Source of the DNA: Candidatus Levybacteria bacterium RIFCSPHIGHO2_01_FULL_38_26
GTDB lineage: Bacteria; Patescibacteriota; Microgenomatia; Levybacterales; UBA12049
Direction of reading: 5' to 3'
Assembly (NCBI GenBank): GCA_001782075.1
Contig: MFNO01000004.1
Span: 1-60,856 of the forward strand
Length of the DNA stretch: 60,856 nucleotides
Position numbers and translations under genes: made by a program. The first letter of the stretch is position 1. Each line of letters opens with the position of its first letter. Below the pieces are notes generated by a model that was not told the origin of the DNA, ran no database searches, and saw only the letters and a program-made list of their open reading frames with translations. Below are positions 16,301-25,926 of this stretch, one piece after another.

Positions 16301-16701
16301 TGGGAGGACAGCGTTTGGGAGAGATGGAGGTTTGGGCTCTTGATGCTCATAGAGCAAGATATACATTGCAGGAGATGTTGACAATTAAATCGGACGATGT
16401 TGTGGGTCGAGCTAAGGCATTTGAGGCAATAGTTAAAGGAGTAGATATTCCAACGCCAAGAGTTCCAGAATCATTCAAGGTTTTGATTAAAGAGTTGGCT
16501 TCTCTGGGACTAAATATTATTCCTGAAGGCTTAACAGTTGCCAAAGAAGAAATAGTAACGCCTCCGCTTTCGACTGTTTTGGAGGCCTCAGAAAATCAGG
16601 CTTCTAAAAACGTGGCTAAAACTGAGTCTATAGATAAAACATCATCAGACGTTGCAAAAGAGCTTCAGCAAGAGCTGGGAGGTAAAACAGTAAATGAATA
16701 G
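13327..16701 (+). CDS. rpoB: DNA-directed RNA polymerase subunit beta
   Basis: Catalytic RNA polymerase subunit, 1124 residues, shorter than the E. coli protein and without its large lineage-specific insertions. Recognisable segments include [29 protein letters not shown] (given here only as the protrusion/fork landmark near residue 115), [29 protein letters not shown] and [18 protein letters not shown] near the C-terminus. The rifampicin pocket (residues ~395-416) departs from E. coli at positions equal to Q513 (Thr), H526 (Asn) and S531 (Thr). No clear Shine-Dalgarno precedes the ATG. Its end overlaps rpoC by 8 bases. Confidence 0.98.
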   Translation: [1124 protein letters not shown]

Positions 16702-19700
16702 CAACAGAAAAATGAAAGATATAGCAATTTTGGACTTTAAGAGTCTTAAGATTTTATTGGCAAGCAAAGACGATATATTGTCTTGGTCTTATGGCGAGGT
16801 GACAAAACCTGAAACGATTAATTACAGGACGCTTAGACCCGAAAAAGATGGGCTTTTTGATGAGCGAATTTTTGGTCCTACAAAAGATTGGGAGTGTTAT
16901 TGCGGAAAATATAAAAGAATCAGATACAGAGGAATAATATGTGATAAATGTGGTGTTGAGGTAACCTTATCAAGGGTAAGAAGGGAAAGAATGGGACATG
17001 TGGCTCTTGCCACTCCTATATCGCACGTGTGGTTTTTCAAGAGCTCTTCTTCTCCGTTGTCTCTTGTTTTGGATATATCCCAGAAAAATCTAGAATCTGT
17101 TATATATTATGTTTCTTACCTTGTGGTTGAGATTGATGATAAAAAGAAGAAAGAAGCATTTGAATTGTTTGAAAAAAAAGTAGAAGATAAAAAGCTGCAA
17201 CACAAAGAGGAGATGAAGCGTGAGGAGAAAGAGATTTCTCAGGATATAGAGAGGAGAAAGAAGGAAGTTAAAGCGCGCAAGAGCCCGCGTGAGCAACAGG
17301 CTCTTATCGAACAAGAATTAGAGCTTTTGAAAAGACAAAAGCTAGCCAGTCTTTCAGAGCGCTATGCCATAGAAAACAAAAGACAAGAAGAAGTGTTCGA
17401 CGTAATACTGAGGCTTTTGAAAAGCCTAAGGGTTGGAACTGTTATTTCTGAGGATGAATATTTTAAAATCTTGGAGTATGAAATTCCTGAATTCTTTACA
17501 ATCAAAGCCGGAACAGAGGGAATACTGGACTTATTAAACAAAATAGATCTCTCCTCGCTGATTATTGCTCTTCGAAAAGAGACTGAAAGAGCAAAGGGGC
17601 AGAAGTATCTAAAAATACTTAAAAGACTTCGGCTAGTCGAGTCGATGAGAAGGGCAAATATTAGCCCGTCTCACATGGTTTTTTCTGTTTTGCCAGTTAT
17701 TCCTCCAGATCTTCGTCCAATGGTGCAGTTGTCTGGAGGTCGTTTTGCAACATCTGATCTAAACGACTTGTATAGAAGAGTTATCAACAGGAACAACAGG
17801 CTAAAACATTTGGTTTCGCTTGGCGCTCCTGAAATAATCCTCAAGAACGAGAGAAGAATGCTTCAGGAGGCAGTTGATTCTCTTATAGATAGTTCTCAAA
17901 GAGGTGGGCAGATGGTATCATCGCCGCTTCGCTCTCTCTCAGATATGCTAAAAGGCAAACAGGGACGATTTAGGCAAAACCTTTTGGGAAAAAGAGTAGA
18001 TTATTCTGGTCGTTCTGTTATAGTCGTTGGTCCTCAGCTAAGTCTTTCTCAATGTGGGCTTCCAAAAGAAATGGCTCTTGAGATGTTTAAGCCTTTTGTT
18101 TTGCGAGAGGTTATTATTAGAGGTTTTGCTCCCAATATAAAATCTGCGAAGAGATTTATAGAAAAGAAATCTCCGGAAGTGTTCGATATCTTAGAAGAAA
18201 TTACAAGAAATCACCCAGTTCTTTTGAATCGAGCCCCAACTCTTCACAAGCTTGGTATTCAAGCGTTTTATCCGGTATTGATTGAAGGATCAGCGATTCA
18301 GCTTCATCCGTGTGTATGTGCTGGATATAACGCGGATTTTGACGGAGATCAGATGGCTGTTCATATTCCGTTGTCTTCAAAGGCTCAGGAGGAGGCAATT
18401 AATCTTATGATGCCAAAACATAATCTTTTAAAGCCCGCTGACGGTAGTGTTATAACCCTGCCAAATAAAGAAATGGCGGTTGGAATATATTATCTGACAA
18501 GCATTGATGAGTCCTCTGCGAAAAAAGATCTTCCATACTTTAAGGATACAAAAGAAGCTCTTTTAGCACATGCCCTTTCTTTTATCAAGCTTAGAGAGCC
18601 GATATACGTTCGTATAGCAAATGAGAATATAAAGACTTCTGTTGGTAGAGTTATTCTCAACGAGTATTTACCAGAGAGCCTTGGTTTTATAAATAAATCC
18701 ATTAACGCAACGGGAATTAAGAACATTATTACAGAAGCCATTGCTACTGTTTCTGCCGATGAAATAGAAAAGCTTACGGACTCAATAAAATCGATAGGAT
18801 TCTATGGTGCGACAGTTTCGGGAATATCTATTTCTGTTTTTGACAATCAAATGATTGGCGACCGTAACAAGTTTATAGCAGAGGCTGAAAAAAAGGTATT
18901 AGAAATTGAGAATGACTTCCAAAAAGGTCTTATAACAAATGATGAAAAGAAACGTCTGTCTAATGATGTATGGCTTAAAACTACGGATCGAGTCGCAGAT
19001 CTTACATGGGACGGGTTGGAGTCTGAAAATGCTATTAAAATTATCATTGATTCAGAAGGGGCTCGAGCAGGAAAAGAGCAGTTGAAGCAACTAAGCGCAA
19101 TAAGGGGTCTAATACTTGATCCGTTGGGCAAAATTGTTGAGTTGCCAATTAAGGGAAATTTTAGAGAGGGACTTTCTATTTTTGAGTATGTTGCATCAGC
19201 TAGAGGGTCAAGAAAAGGACTAACTGATTCTGCTCTGAAGACTGCAAATGCAGGGTATTTAACAAGGCGACTTGTGGATGCCTCTCATGATGTAATCGTA
19301 AGAGGGCAGGATTGCGGTACAAAAGATGGGATTATTATAAAAAGGCACGAGAAAGAAAGAACAACTTCGTTTAGAGAAAGAATCTTGGGTCGAGTTGCCG
19401 CTTCAAGCATAACATCTAAAAAAACTAAAAAAGTAATTGTAAAAGCAAATGAAGAGATCATCGGTGAGGTTGCCACAAAGATTGTTGAAAACGGCGTTGA
19501 AGAGATTAATGTAAGATCTCCCATAACCTGTGAGCTTTTACACGGTGTTTGTATATTGTGTTATGGTTGGGACTTTTCTGTGAGAAAAATGGTAGAGGTT
19601 GGGGTGCCTGTGGGAGTTATTGCCGCTCAATCCATTGGAGAACCTGGCACTCAATTGACCATGAGAGTTAGACATTTTGGCGGAGTTGTTATGGCAGATG

Positions 19701-20428
19701 TTACTCAAGGATTGCCAAGAGTGGAGGAGCTGTTTGAGATGAGGACTCCCAAGAATCTATCTCCCATATCTGAGGTATCGGGAAAAGCAGAGGTTGCGAC
19801 AACAGACGGGGGATACATTGTAAAAGTTAAAAATCCAAAAATAAAACTTGATTCAGAAAGAGAATATTTCGTGCCGTTGTCCGCGCGCTTGGCTATTTCA
19901 GATGGCGATGAGTTAAGTCTTGGGAAACAGTTGGCAGAAGGATATCTTGATCCAAAGGAAGTGCTTAAGGTAAAAGGCGTAGTTGATGCGCAGCGCTACA
20001 TTATTACTGAGGCTCAAAAGGTTTACGAATCTCAAGGAATTTCTATTAACGACAAGCATTTTGAGGTAATTTTGCGCAAAATGTCGGACAAAGTAGCTAT
20101 AGAAACAGTAGGTGATACTTCGTTAATTCCTGGCGCCTTTATAACAAAGACAAAATTTGAAACAATTAATGCAGAGGTTCTTTCGCAAGGCGGGGAACCT
20201 GCCACCGGCAGGCGGGCGATCCTGGGGATCACAAAATCTGCTTTATATTCTGATTCTTGGCTTTCTGCGGCATCCTTTCAAGAGACCACAAAAGTATTAA
20301 CCGACGCGGCGTTGGAGGGCAGAAAAGACGATCTGGTAGGACTAAAAGAGAATGTCATTATTGGAAGACTCATTCCTGTTGACTCCGATCAAATCGGGGT
20401 TGAAGGCAATGCCCCAGATGAGGTATAA
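16694..20428 (+). CDS. rpoC: DNA-directed RNA polymerase subunit beta'
   Basis: Largest RNA polymerase subunit, 1244 residues. The zinc site 1 cysteines ([20 protein letters not shown]) lie near residue 75, the catalytic Mg2+ loop NADFDGDQ at 546-553, and the second zinc cluster (CGT...[13 protein letters not shown]) near 875-960. The bridge/trigger region [16 protein letters not shown] follows. A charged coiled-coil insertion spans ~150-230. Codons near residue 1168 are encoded by a GC-rich palindrome (20198-20213). The start overlaps rpoB; an alternative ATG six codons in (MKDIAIL) is possible. The terminal GTATAA also forms the -10 hexamer for rpsL. Confidence 0.98.
20198..20213. repeat. 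GC-rich short palindrome (family D) inside rpoC
   Basis: CCTGCC-ACC-GGCAGG inverted repeat, much more GC-rich than its surroundings. Relatives are in murI (28388-28403) and murD (31321-31343). It is translated in frame (PATGR) near the beta' C-terminus. Confidence 0.6.
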
Positions 20429-20439
20429 TAAGTACTCTT

Positions 20440-20907
20440 ATGCCTACTTTGTCACAGCTCACAAAAAAAGGAAGGTCAAAAAAAATTAAGAAGAGCAGAT
20501 CGACAGCTTTGCGTCGGCTTTTTAATGCAAGGGAGAGAAAATATAAAAATATTGTATCTCCTCAAAAAAGAGGAGTAGTTACTTTGGTAAAAACTATGAC
20601 TCCCAAAAAGCCAAACTCGGCGCTTAGAAAAGTTGCCAGAGTTAGGCTTTCTAACAAAATGGAAGTTACTGCCTATATTCAAGGAGTAGGTCATTCTCTT
20701 TCAGAACACGGGATAGTTCTAGTGAGAGGGGGAAGAGTAAAGGATTTGCCGGGAGTAAAATACCATATAGTTCGCGGCAAGTTTGATCTTTTGGGCGTTG
20801 AAGGAAGAAAGACATCTAGAAGTAAGTACGGAGCGAAAAAAGGTGGGGCGGCAGCGCCAAGAGTTGTAGCAGGAGCTACTACTACTGCGGCAGCGCCAGC
20901 AGCATAA
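20440..20907 (+). CDS. rpsL: 30S ribosomal protein S12
   Basis: Decoding-centre protein of the small subunit. Conserved [15 protein letters not shown] and [17 protein letters not shown] loops are intact, including the lysines altered in streptomycin-resistant mutants elsewhere. KYGAKK marks the usual end, after which an Ala/Thr-rich tail of about 20 residues ([19 protein letters not shown]) extends the protein to 155 residues. A TATAAT at 20424-20429 overlaps the rpoC stop and lies 10 nt before the ATG, so rpsL may have its own leaderless transcript. Confidence 0.97.
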   Translation: MPTLSQLTKKGRSKKIKKSRSTALRRLFNARERKYKNIVSPQKRGVVTLVKTMTPKKPNSALRKVARVRLSNKMEVTAYIQGVGHSLSEHGIVLVRGGRVKDLPGVKYHIVRGKFDLLGVEGRKTSRSKYGAKKGGAAAPRVVAGATTTAAAPAA

Positions 20908-20911
20908 AATT

Positions 20912-21385
20912 ATGAGGCATAAAAAGACGAAAAAAAGAATTATTGAGCCTGACGCAATTTACAAGAATAGGTTAGTTACGCAATTTGTTAACTACTTGAT
21001 GAAAAGCGGCAAAAAAACAGTTGCCGAGAATCTAGTTTATAAATCGTTCGATATCTTATCAAAAGACAGCAAGGACCCTATTGCTGTTTTTGAACAAGCG
21101 CTTCAGAATGTTGGTCCGAAACAGGAAGTGAAAGCACGAAGAGTAGGTGGAGCGTCTTATCAGATACCAGTTGAGATAAGGGGAGAGAGAAGAATGTCTC
21201 TTGCAATGCGTTGGATAATACAAGCCGCAAGATCAAGATCCAATAAAGAATTTCATAGTTTTTCAGATAAACTTGCAATAGAGCTTATGGAGGCTTCGGA
21301 TAACAGAGGAGAAGCAATTAAAAAACGGGATATTGCTCATAGAATGGCGCAAGCCAACAAAGCTTTCGCGCACTTCAGGTGGTAG
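20912..21385 (+). CDS. rpsG: 30S ribosomal protein S7
   Basis: Assembly-initiating 16S rRNA-binding protein of the 30S head. The sequence has the S7 signature DPIAVFEQALQNVGPKQEVKARRVGGASYQIP-type landmarks (core: KARRVGGASYQIPVEI), LAMRWIIQAARSR and KRDIAHRMAQANKAFAHFRW at the C-terminus. 157 residues, the standard length. It starts 4 bases after rpsL and is part of the str-type operon. Confidence 0.97.
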   Translation: MRHKKTKKRIIEPDAIYKNRLVTQFVNYLMKSGKKTVAENLVYKSFDILSKDSKDPIAVFEQALQNVGPKQEVKARRVGGASYQIPVEIRGERRMSLAMRWIIQAARSRSNKEFHSFSDKLAIELMEASDNRGEAIKKRDIAHRMAQANKAFAHFRW

Positions 21386-21394
21386 TCTCCTCAA

Positions 21395-21423
21395 TTGATG
21401 TTTTCTTCTTTTTTTCCTATACT
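21395..21423 (+). promoter_or_regulatory. Promoter upstream of the gene at 21433
   Basis: -35 TTGATG (21395-21400), 17-bp T-rich spacer, -10 TATACT (21418-21423), then 9 nt to the ATG. It suggests that the following gene is transcribed separately from rpsG, probably as a leaderless mRNA. Confidence 0.65.
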
Positions 21424-21432
21424 TAGTGCCTT

Positions 21433-22365
21433 ATGACAACAGAACGCGACATGCGTCATTTTGAGAACGAGAGGAGTAGATTTGGAAACGTACTTTGGAA
21501 AGGCCCCCCTCTGGAGATAATAAGACCTTTAAAAATCAACGCTTTAGAAATGAAGAAGTTAGAATTTAGATTGAAGCCTGAACATCTTCCTTTTGATGGT
21601 GATATTTCTTTGGAATCTTTACCCCAGCTTGAAGCACATGTAAGAAGTAGATACGCACATATTGGTTTAGACGTAATAGGCGTTTGGCAGGATATTTCTG
21701 AAAGAGTTTATAAAGAGGGACGTTCTGTTTTTGATAATCCAATAGAAGCTACTGTTATTAACCACAGCGGCCGACCAATCGAGTTTGTGCCAAATGCAAA
21801 ACTTTTTCATCTTTTTCATGCTCCAGAAGCGTCTTATATCCATGGGGAAGAATTAGAGAGCATAATTGGAACTGAAAAAGACATGCCTGTTTGTATTAAA
21901 GGAGAAGAAGGGAAAGATTGGATTATTGCAAGGGAGACCTCTCCAGCTACAGGCAGAGAAGAAGCAAGAGGAGTTTTTTTAAGGATTAGCGTGGAGAGGT
22001 ATTGGATTCCTCCTTCGAACGTTCCTGTAAGAGTAACAGAAGAAGGAAGTTTTCATAGGGTTAGGGAGGATCTTTTTACATATATACTAAAAAAAACAGA
22101 TGACCCAAATTATCCTATGGCAAGAGATTCTTTTTGGGTAGGGAAAAGTTCTCATTTGGAGTTGGCAGATGATATATATGTTAAATTAGATCATGAAGCA
22201 TACGCATTGACAAATGGATCTTTCGAGAAAGTAGGATTGCAAACCCATTCACCTCTTGTTGAGGGCGGGAGAACTCGTCATTCTCTTCATTCTGAAAATA
22301 AAGGAGATGTAGATTGGATTCGAGTAACTGTCGTTAGAAATGGAGAGCCTGCAAGGCAGGGTTAA
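21433..22365 (+). CDS. Unknown protein inserted between rpsG and fusA
   Basis: 310 residues, soluble, no signal peptide or membrane segment. It is rich in beta-strand-like segments; two stretches (IEATVINHSGRPIEFVPNAK and the C-terminal ADDIYVKLDHEAYAL) recall the strands of dCTP deaminase/dUTPase-type barrels, but the catalytic motifs of those enzymes are not recognisable and I do not assign the family. It interrupts the normal rpsG-fusA linkage and has its own promoter. Codon use looks like that of its neighbours. Confidence 0.7.
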   Translation: MTTERDMRHFENERSRFGNVLWKGPPLEIIRPLKINALEMKKLEFRLKPEHLPFDGDISLESLPQLEAHVRSRYAHIGLDVIGVWQDISERVYKEGRSVFDNPIEATVINHSGRPIEFVPNAKLFHLFHAPEASYIHGEELESIIGTEKDMPVCIKGEEGKDWIIARETSPATGREEARGVFLRISVERYWIPPSNVPVRVTEEGSFHRVREDLFTYILKKTDDPNYPMARDSFWVGKSSHLELADDIYVKLDHEAYALTNGSFEKVGLQTHSPLVEGGRTRHSLHSENKGDVDWIRVTVVRNGEPARQG

Positions 22366-22404
22366 TTATTTGTTCAAAAACTTATAGAATATGTACTAAA
22401 AATG

Positions 22405-22413
22405 TGGTATACT
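22405..22413 (+). promoter_or_regulatory. Extended -10 promoter of fusA
   Basis: TGGTATACT is an extended -10 (TGn followed by TATACT at 22408-22413), with no convincing -35. It would give a leader of about 120 nt containing strong inverted repeats before the fusA ATG. Confidence 0.5.
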
Positions 22414-22423
22414 TTATGCCAAG

Positions 22424-22535
22424 CTTAGAGCTCAAAGTGCAAAGCGAAAAGCAACAGCGCAAAGCTTAAGGCTTTTTTTATAGTTTTTAGTTTTGAGTTG
22501 TTTTTTTGATTTTTGCGCTTTGCGCTTTGAGTTTT
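22424..22535 (+). repeat. Inverted repeats in the fusA leader, with T-run
   Basis: Left arm CTCAAAGTGCAAAGCGAAAA (22431-22450) is complementary, with few mismatches, to the right arm TTTTGCGCTTTGCGCTTTGAG-like sequence (22513-22533). Inside, AAGCTTAAGGC is followed by seven T, so an alternative terminator-like hairpin with GCCAAGCTT (22418-22426) is possible. Related TCAAAG tracts precede the fic gene and occur inside several genes. Either a repeat element or a regulatory leader. Confidence 0.6.
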
Positions 22536-22541
22536 TTTATT

Positions 22542-24650
22542 ATGGCAGAACAAAAGAAAATTACTGATTTAAGTAAGATTAGAAATATTGGCATTATTGC
22601 TCATATTGATGCTGGCAAAACTACCACCACAGAGCGTATTCTTTACTACACCGGCAGAACTTATAAAATAGGTGATATTGATGAGGGAACGACTGTTATG
22701 GATTGGATGGAAGAGGAGAGGAAGCGTGGTATTACTATTGTTTCTGCGGCAACTACTGCTTATTGGGATGATCATAGGATAAACATTATAGATACTCCAG
22801 GTCATGTTGATTTTACAGCCGAGGTTGAGAGGTCTTTGCGTGTTCTTGACGGAGGCATTACGGTTTTGGATGCAGAAGAAGGTGTCCAATCACAGTCTGA
22901 AACTGTTTGGAGACAGGCAGATAAATACAAGGTGCCAAGAATATGCTTTGTCAACAAAATGGATAAAATAGGAGCTAATTTTTTTGCGACAATCAAAAGC
23001 ATTGAAGAAAGGCTTGGCGCCCATCCCGCAATAATGGTCTTGCCTATTGGCTCCGAGTCAAGCTTTAAAGGGGTAGTAGATTTGCTTTCAAAGAAATCTT
23101 TAATTTGGGGCGGGGATGAACTTGGGGCAAAATATGAAGCATCAGATGAAATACCCTCTGAAATGAAAGATGACGCTGAGAAATACCGCCATTTGCTAAT
23201 AGAAAAAATAGCCGAGACTGACGATGTGCTTTTGGAAAAATACCTTAACGGCCAAGAAATATCAATTGAGGAGCTAAAGAAAGCTTTAAGACAGGCTGTA
23301 ATTGATTACAAATTAGTGCCGATTTTCGCCGGCTCATCGCTTCGCAACAAAGGCGTTCAGCCGCTTCTTGATGCGGTAGTTGATTATCTACCTTCCCCGG
23401 TTGATCTTAAAGAGGTAAAAGGAATAAATCCAAAGACAAACAAAGAAGAAATGAGGAAGTTAATAGTAGATGAGTCTTTTTCTGGACTTGCTTTTAAAAT
23501 TCAGAATGATCCTCACGTTGGAAAACTAACGTATTTCAGAGTTTATTCGGGAAAGATTGAGGCTGGATCATATGTTTATAACAGCACTAAAGACAAACAG
23601 GAACGCGTAGGAAGACTTCTTCTTATGCATGCAAATCAAAGAGTGGAGATAAAAGAAGCTTTAGCTGGAGAAATTATAGCAGTTGTGGGGCTTAAAGAGA
23701 CTACGACAGGAGATACTCTTTGTAATCAATCAAGTCCAATTATTCTTGAAAAGATTTCCTTTCCGGAACCAGTCATCTCCCTGGCTATTGAGCCCAAAAC
23801 TACTTCAGATCAGGAAAAATTAGGTTTAGCGTTGAAGCGGCTGATGGAAGAGGATCCTACATTTTATGTTAAGACAAACCACGAAACAGGCCAGACAATA
23901 ATTTCTGGCGTTGGGGAGCTGCAGCTTGAAGTAAAAGTAAACACAATGAAATCTGACTTTGGAGTTGATGCCAATGTTGGCGCGCCTCAAGTTGCCTATA
24001 AAGAAACAATAGCAAGATTGGCTGAGGGAGAAGGTAAATATATTCGTCAATCCGGAGGAAGAGGTCAGTATGGTCATTGTTTCCTGCGTATAGAGCCAAA
24101 GCCAAGAGGCGAGGGGTTTGAATTTGTCAATGCGATAAAAGGAGGAGCAATTCCAGCTGAGTTTGTCACTTCGATAGAAAAGGGCGTCAAAGAGACAATG
24201 GAAAATGGAATTCTTTTGGGATATCCAATGGTAGATATGAAAGTGACTGTTTATGACGGAAGTTACCATGAAGTTGATTCTTCAGACATTGCTTTTAAGA
24301 TTGCGGCAAGCCAGGCCTTACAAGCGGGGTCTAAAAAAGCAGGGTTAACCCTTCTTGAGCCTATTATGAAAGTAGAAGTTACAACTCCTTCTGAGTTTTT
24401 AGGAGACGTTATAGGTGATCTTTCCGCAAAGAGGGCGCAGATTTTAGGAACAGAGGAGAGAAGCCGCGCGACAATAATTCTTGCAATGGTACCACTAGAA
24501 GAACTATCAGGCTATGCAACTATCTTGAGGAGCATGTCGCAGGGTAGGGCATCGTATTACATGGAGCCATCACACTACGAAGAAGTTCCAAAAAATATCC
24601 AAGAACAAATGCTTGCTAAGTCTACGTTTACAGGGAGGGTGGAGAGGTAG
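22542..24650 (+). CDS. fusA: Translation elongation factor G
   Basis: Ribosomal translocase GTPase. The G domain shows [15 protein letters not shown] (P-loop), [10 protein letters not shown] (switch I), DTPGHVDF (switch II) and [10 protein letters not shown] (G4), followed by domains II-V ending [22 protein letters not shown]. The frame is open 12 codons further upstream from a TTG, but that stretch lies in the leader repeat; [10 protein letters not shown] at 22542 matches family N-termini. It converges with the recombinase gene, 12 bases between stops. Confidence 0.97.
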   Translation: MAEQKKITDLSKIRNIGIIAHIDAGKTTTTERILYYTGRTYKIGDIDEGTTVMDWMEEERKRGITIVSAATTAYWDDHRINIIDTPGHVDFTAEVERSLRVLDGGITVLDAEEGVQSQSETVWRQADKYKVPRICFVNKMDKIGANFFATIKSIEERLGAHPAIMVLPIGSESSFKGVVDLLSKKSLIWGGDELGAKYEASDEIPSEMKDDAEKYRHLLIEKIAETDDVLLEKYLNGQEISIEELKKALRQAVIDYKLVPIFAGSSLRNKGVQPLLDAVVDYLPSPVDLKEVKGINPKTNKEEMRKLIVDESFSGLAFKIQNDPHVGKLTYFRVYSGKIEAGSYVYNSTKDKQERVGRLLLMHANQRVEIKEALAGEIIAVVGLKETTTGDTLCNQSSPIILEKISFPEPVISLAIEPKTTSDQEKLGLALKRLMEEDPTFYVKTNHETGQTIISGVGELQLEVKVNTMKSDFGVDANVGAPQVAYKETIARLAEGEGKYIRQSGGRGQYGHCFLRIEPKPRGEGFEFVNAIKGGAIPAEFVTSIEKGVKETMENGILLGYPMVDMKVTVYDGSYHEVDSSDIAFKIAASQALQAGSKKAGLTLLEPIMKVEVTTPSEFLGDVIGDLSAKRAQILGTEERSRATIILAMVPLEELSGYATILRSMSQGRASYYMEPSHYEEVPKNIQEQMLAKSTFTGRVER

Positions 24651-24662
24651 GGAAATAGAGTC

Positions 24663-25523
24663 TTATAGCTCCGATAAAACTGCGGTTTCTTTGCCCCGGT
24701 CTTTAATGAATTCAAGGTATCTTTCTGTTGTTGAGAGTCTTTTATGCCCCAACAACTTTGATATAAGCACTAAAGACACGCCATGTTTTAGATGGTGCGC
24801 AACAAATGTATGTCTAAGATCATTCACTTTTGCATTTTTTATCTCGGCAAGCCTAAGGTACCTCTCTACAGCAGTTCTGATATTTCTTATCAAAAACGGC
24901 CTGCCGGATTTGGTTATAAAAAGGTGATCTGTTTGTGACTTAGGTCTTATTTCTATATATTTACCCAGAGCTTCTTTTGCTCGTTTGTTAAGAGGTACTG
25001 TTCTTTCTTCGTGTTTTTCAACTGGTCGTATATAAAGTTTGTCTTCTTTAACATCAGGCATTCTAAGAGCAGCCAATTCTCCAATCCTAATTCCAGCTTG
25101 AAGCAAGAGTTCAATAATTGCAGACATACGTGCGTCATTTCTGGCAGCGTCTCTTAAAGCTCTGTATTCCATAGGCGTCAGTATTCGAGGAGGAGCAAGT
25201 TGATAGCGAGGATGCGCAACTAAAAGAGACGGATCGTCTGTGACATATTCGTTGACTTTTAGGAATCTATAGAAAGTACGAGTTGAGTTGAGTTTTCGCG
25301 AGATTGATTTTGGAGTATACCCGTCTTTCCCCATTTTGGCCAAAAAAGCTTCGATTTCTTCTTTTGTGACCTCATGCACAAAGTTTTTTTTAAGATTCTT
25401 TAGAAAATCAACAAGCTGATTAATGTCTTTTCCATATGCTATAATCGTAGAACTCGAGTGCTTGTTGGTTTTTAGATAATCCCTGAAGTTATCGTAAGCA
25501 TCACCTAATTTAGTCGGTTTCAT
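24663..25523 (-). CDS. Tyrosine recombinase, XerC/XerD-like
   Basis: 286 residues with a SAM-like N-terminal core-binding domain (~8-90) and a catalytic domain (~105-286). Catalytic elements visible: R in LLLQAGIRIGELAAL, K-type beta-hairpin (VEKHEERTVPL), R in NDLRHTF, H in LLGHKRLSTTERYL and the nucleophile Y in TTERYLEF. The histidine of the usual H-x-x-R box is Asn (N-D-L-R). As the only integrase-like gene here, with no att-like repeats or phage genes around, it could be the chromosomal dimer-resolution recombinase; a mobile-element origin cannot be excluded. Confidence 0.85.
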   Translation of the reverse strand: MKPTKLGDAYDNFRDYLKTNKHSSSTIIAYGKDINQLVDFLKNLKKNFVHEVTKEEIEAFLAKMGKDGYTPKSISRKLNSTRTFYRFLKVNEYVTDDPSLLVAHPRYQLAPPRILTPMEYRALRDAARNDARMSAIIELLLQAGIRIGELAALRMPDVKEDKLYIRPVEKHEERTVPLNKRAKEALGKYIEIRPKSQTDHLFITKSGRPFLIRNIRTAVERYLRLAEIKNAKVNDLRHTFVAHHLKHGVSLVLISKLLGHKRLSTTERYLEFIKDRGKETAVLSEL

Positions 25524-25581
25524 ACTATGAGACCTATAATATCAATAATCTACATCCAAGTCAAGCCCATGAGGTTATAAT

Positions 25582-25926
25582 ATGAAGAAAATTTTATTTT
25601 TTGCCACTGTTTTAATATCATTTTTTGTTATCAATAATCTGGCCCGTTCAATATATGACATTTGGCAAAAACGAGATTTGGTAGTTGAGGCAGAGCTAGA
25701 GCTGGCAAAACAAAAACAAGAAAACCAAAGCCTCCAGAGCGAGTTGGTTTATGTTGAAAGTGAAGAGTTTGTTGAGGAGACAGCAAGAAACAAGCTTCTT
25801 TTGGTAAAACCGGGAGAACAGGAAGTGTTGATCCATCAGGATTTGATTAAGGAAGTCAGTTCTTCTTCGGCAAATATACAAAAAGTTGATCCAAGTTGGA
25901 AAAAGTGGTGGAAACTATTCTTTTAA
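25582..25926 (+). CDS. FtsB/DivIC-like septum formation initiator
   Basis: 114 residues: one N-terminal transmembrane helix (~4-22, FFATVLISFFVINNLARSI), a coiled coil (~30-70, ELELAKQKQENQSLQSEL) and a short C-terminal region with EEFVEETARNKLLLVKPGE, the conserved end of the DivIC/FtsB family. These proteins bridge the early and late divisome by binding FtsL/FtsQ. The stop overlaps the convergent SAM hydrolase-like gene by 4 bases. TATAAT immediately precedes the ATG (no gap), so the actual promoter is probably further upstream. Confidence 0.85.
   Translation: MKKILFFATVLISFFVINNLARSIYDIWQKRDLVVEAELELAKQKQENQSLQSELVYVESEEFVEETARNKLLLVKPGEQEVLIHQDLIKEVSSSSANIQKVDPSWKKWWKLFF

Noticed and set aside
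22506-22541. Upstream TTG start for fusA
   Set aside because: The 12 added codons come from the leader repeat and do not match EF-G; the ATG at 22542 does. The same reasoning was used for TTG starts of comM, murI, fic and the UMP kinase.
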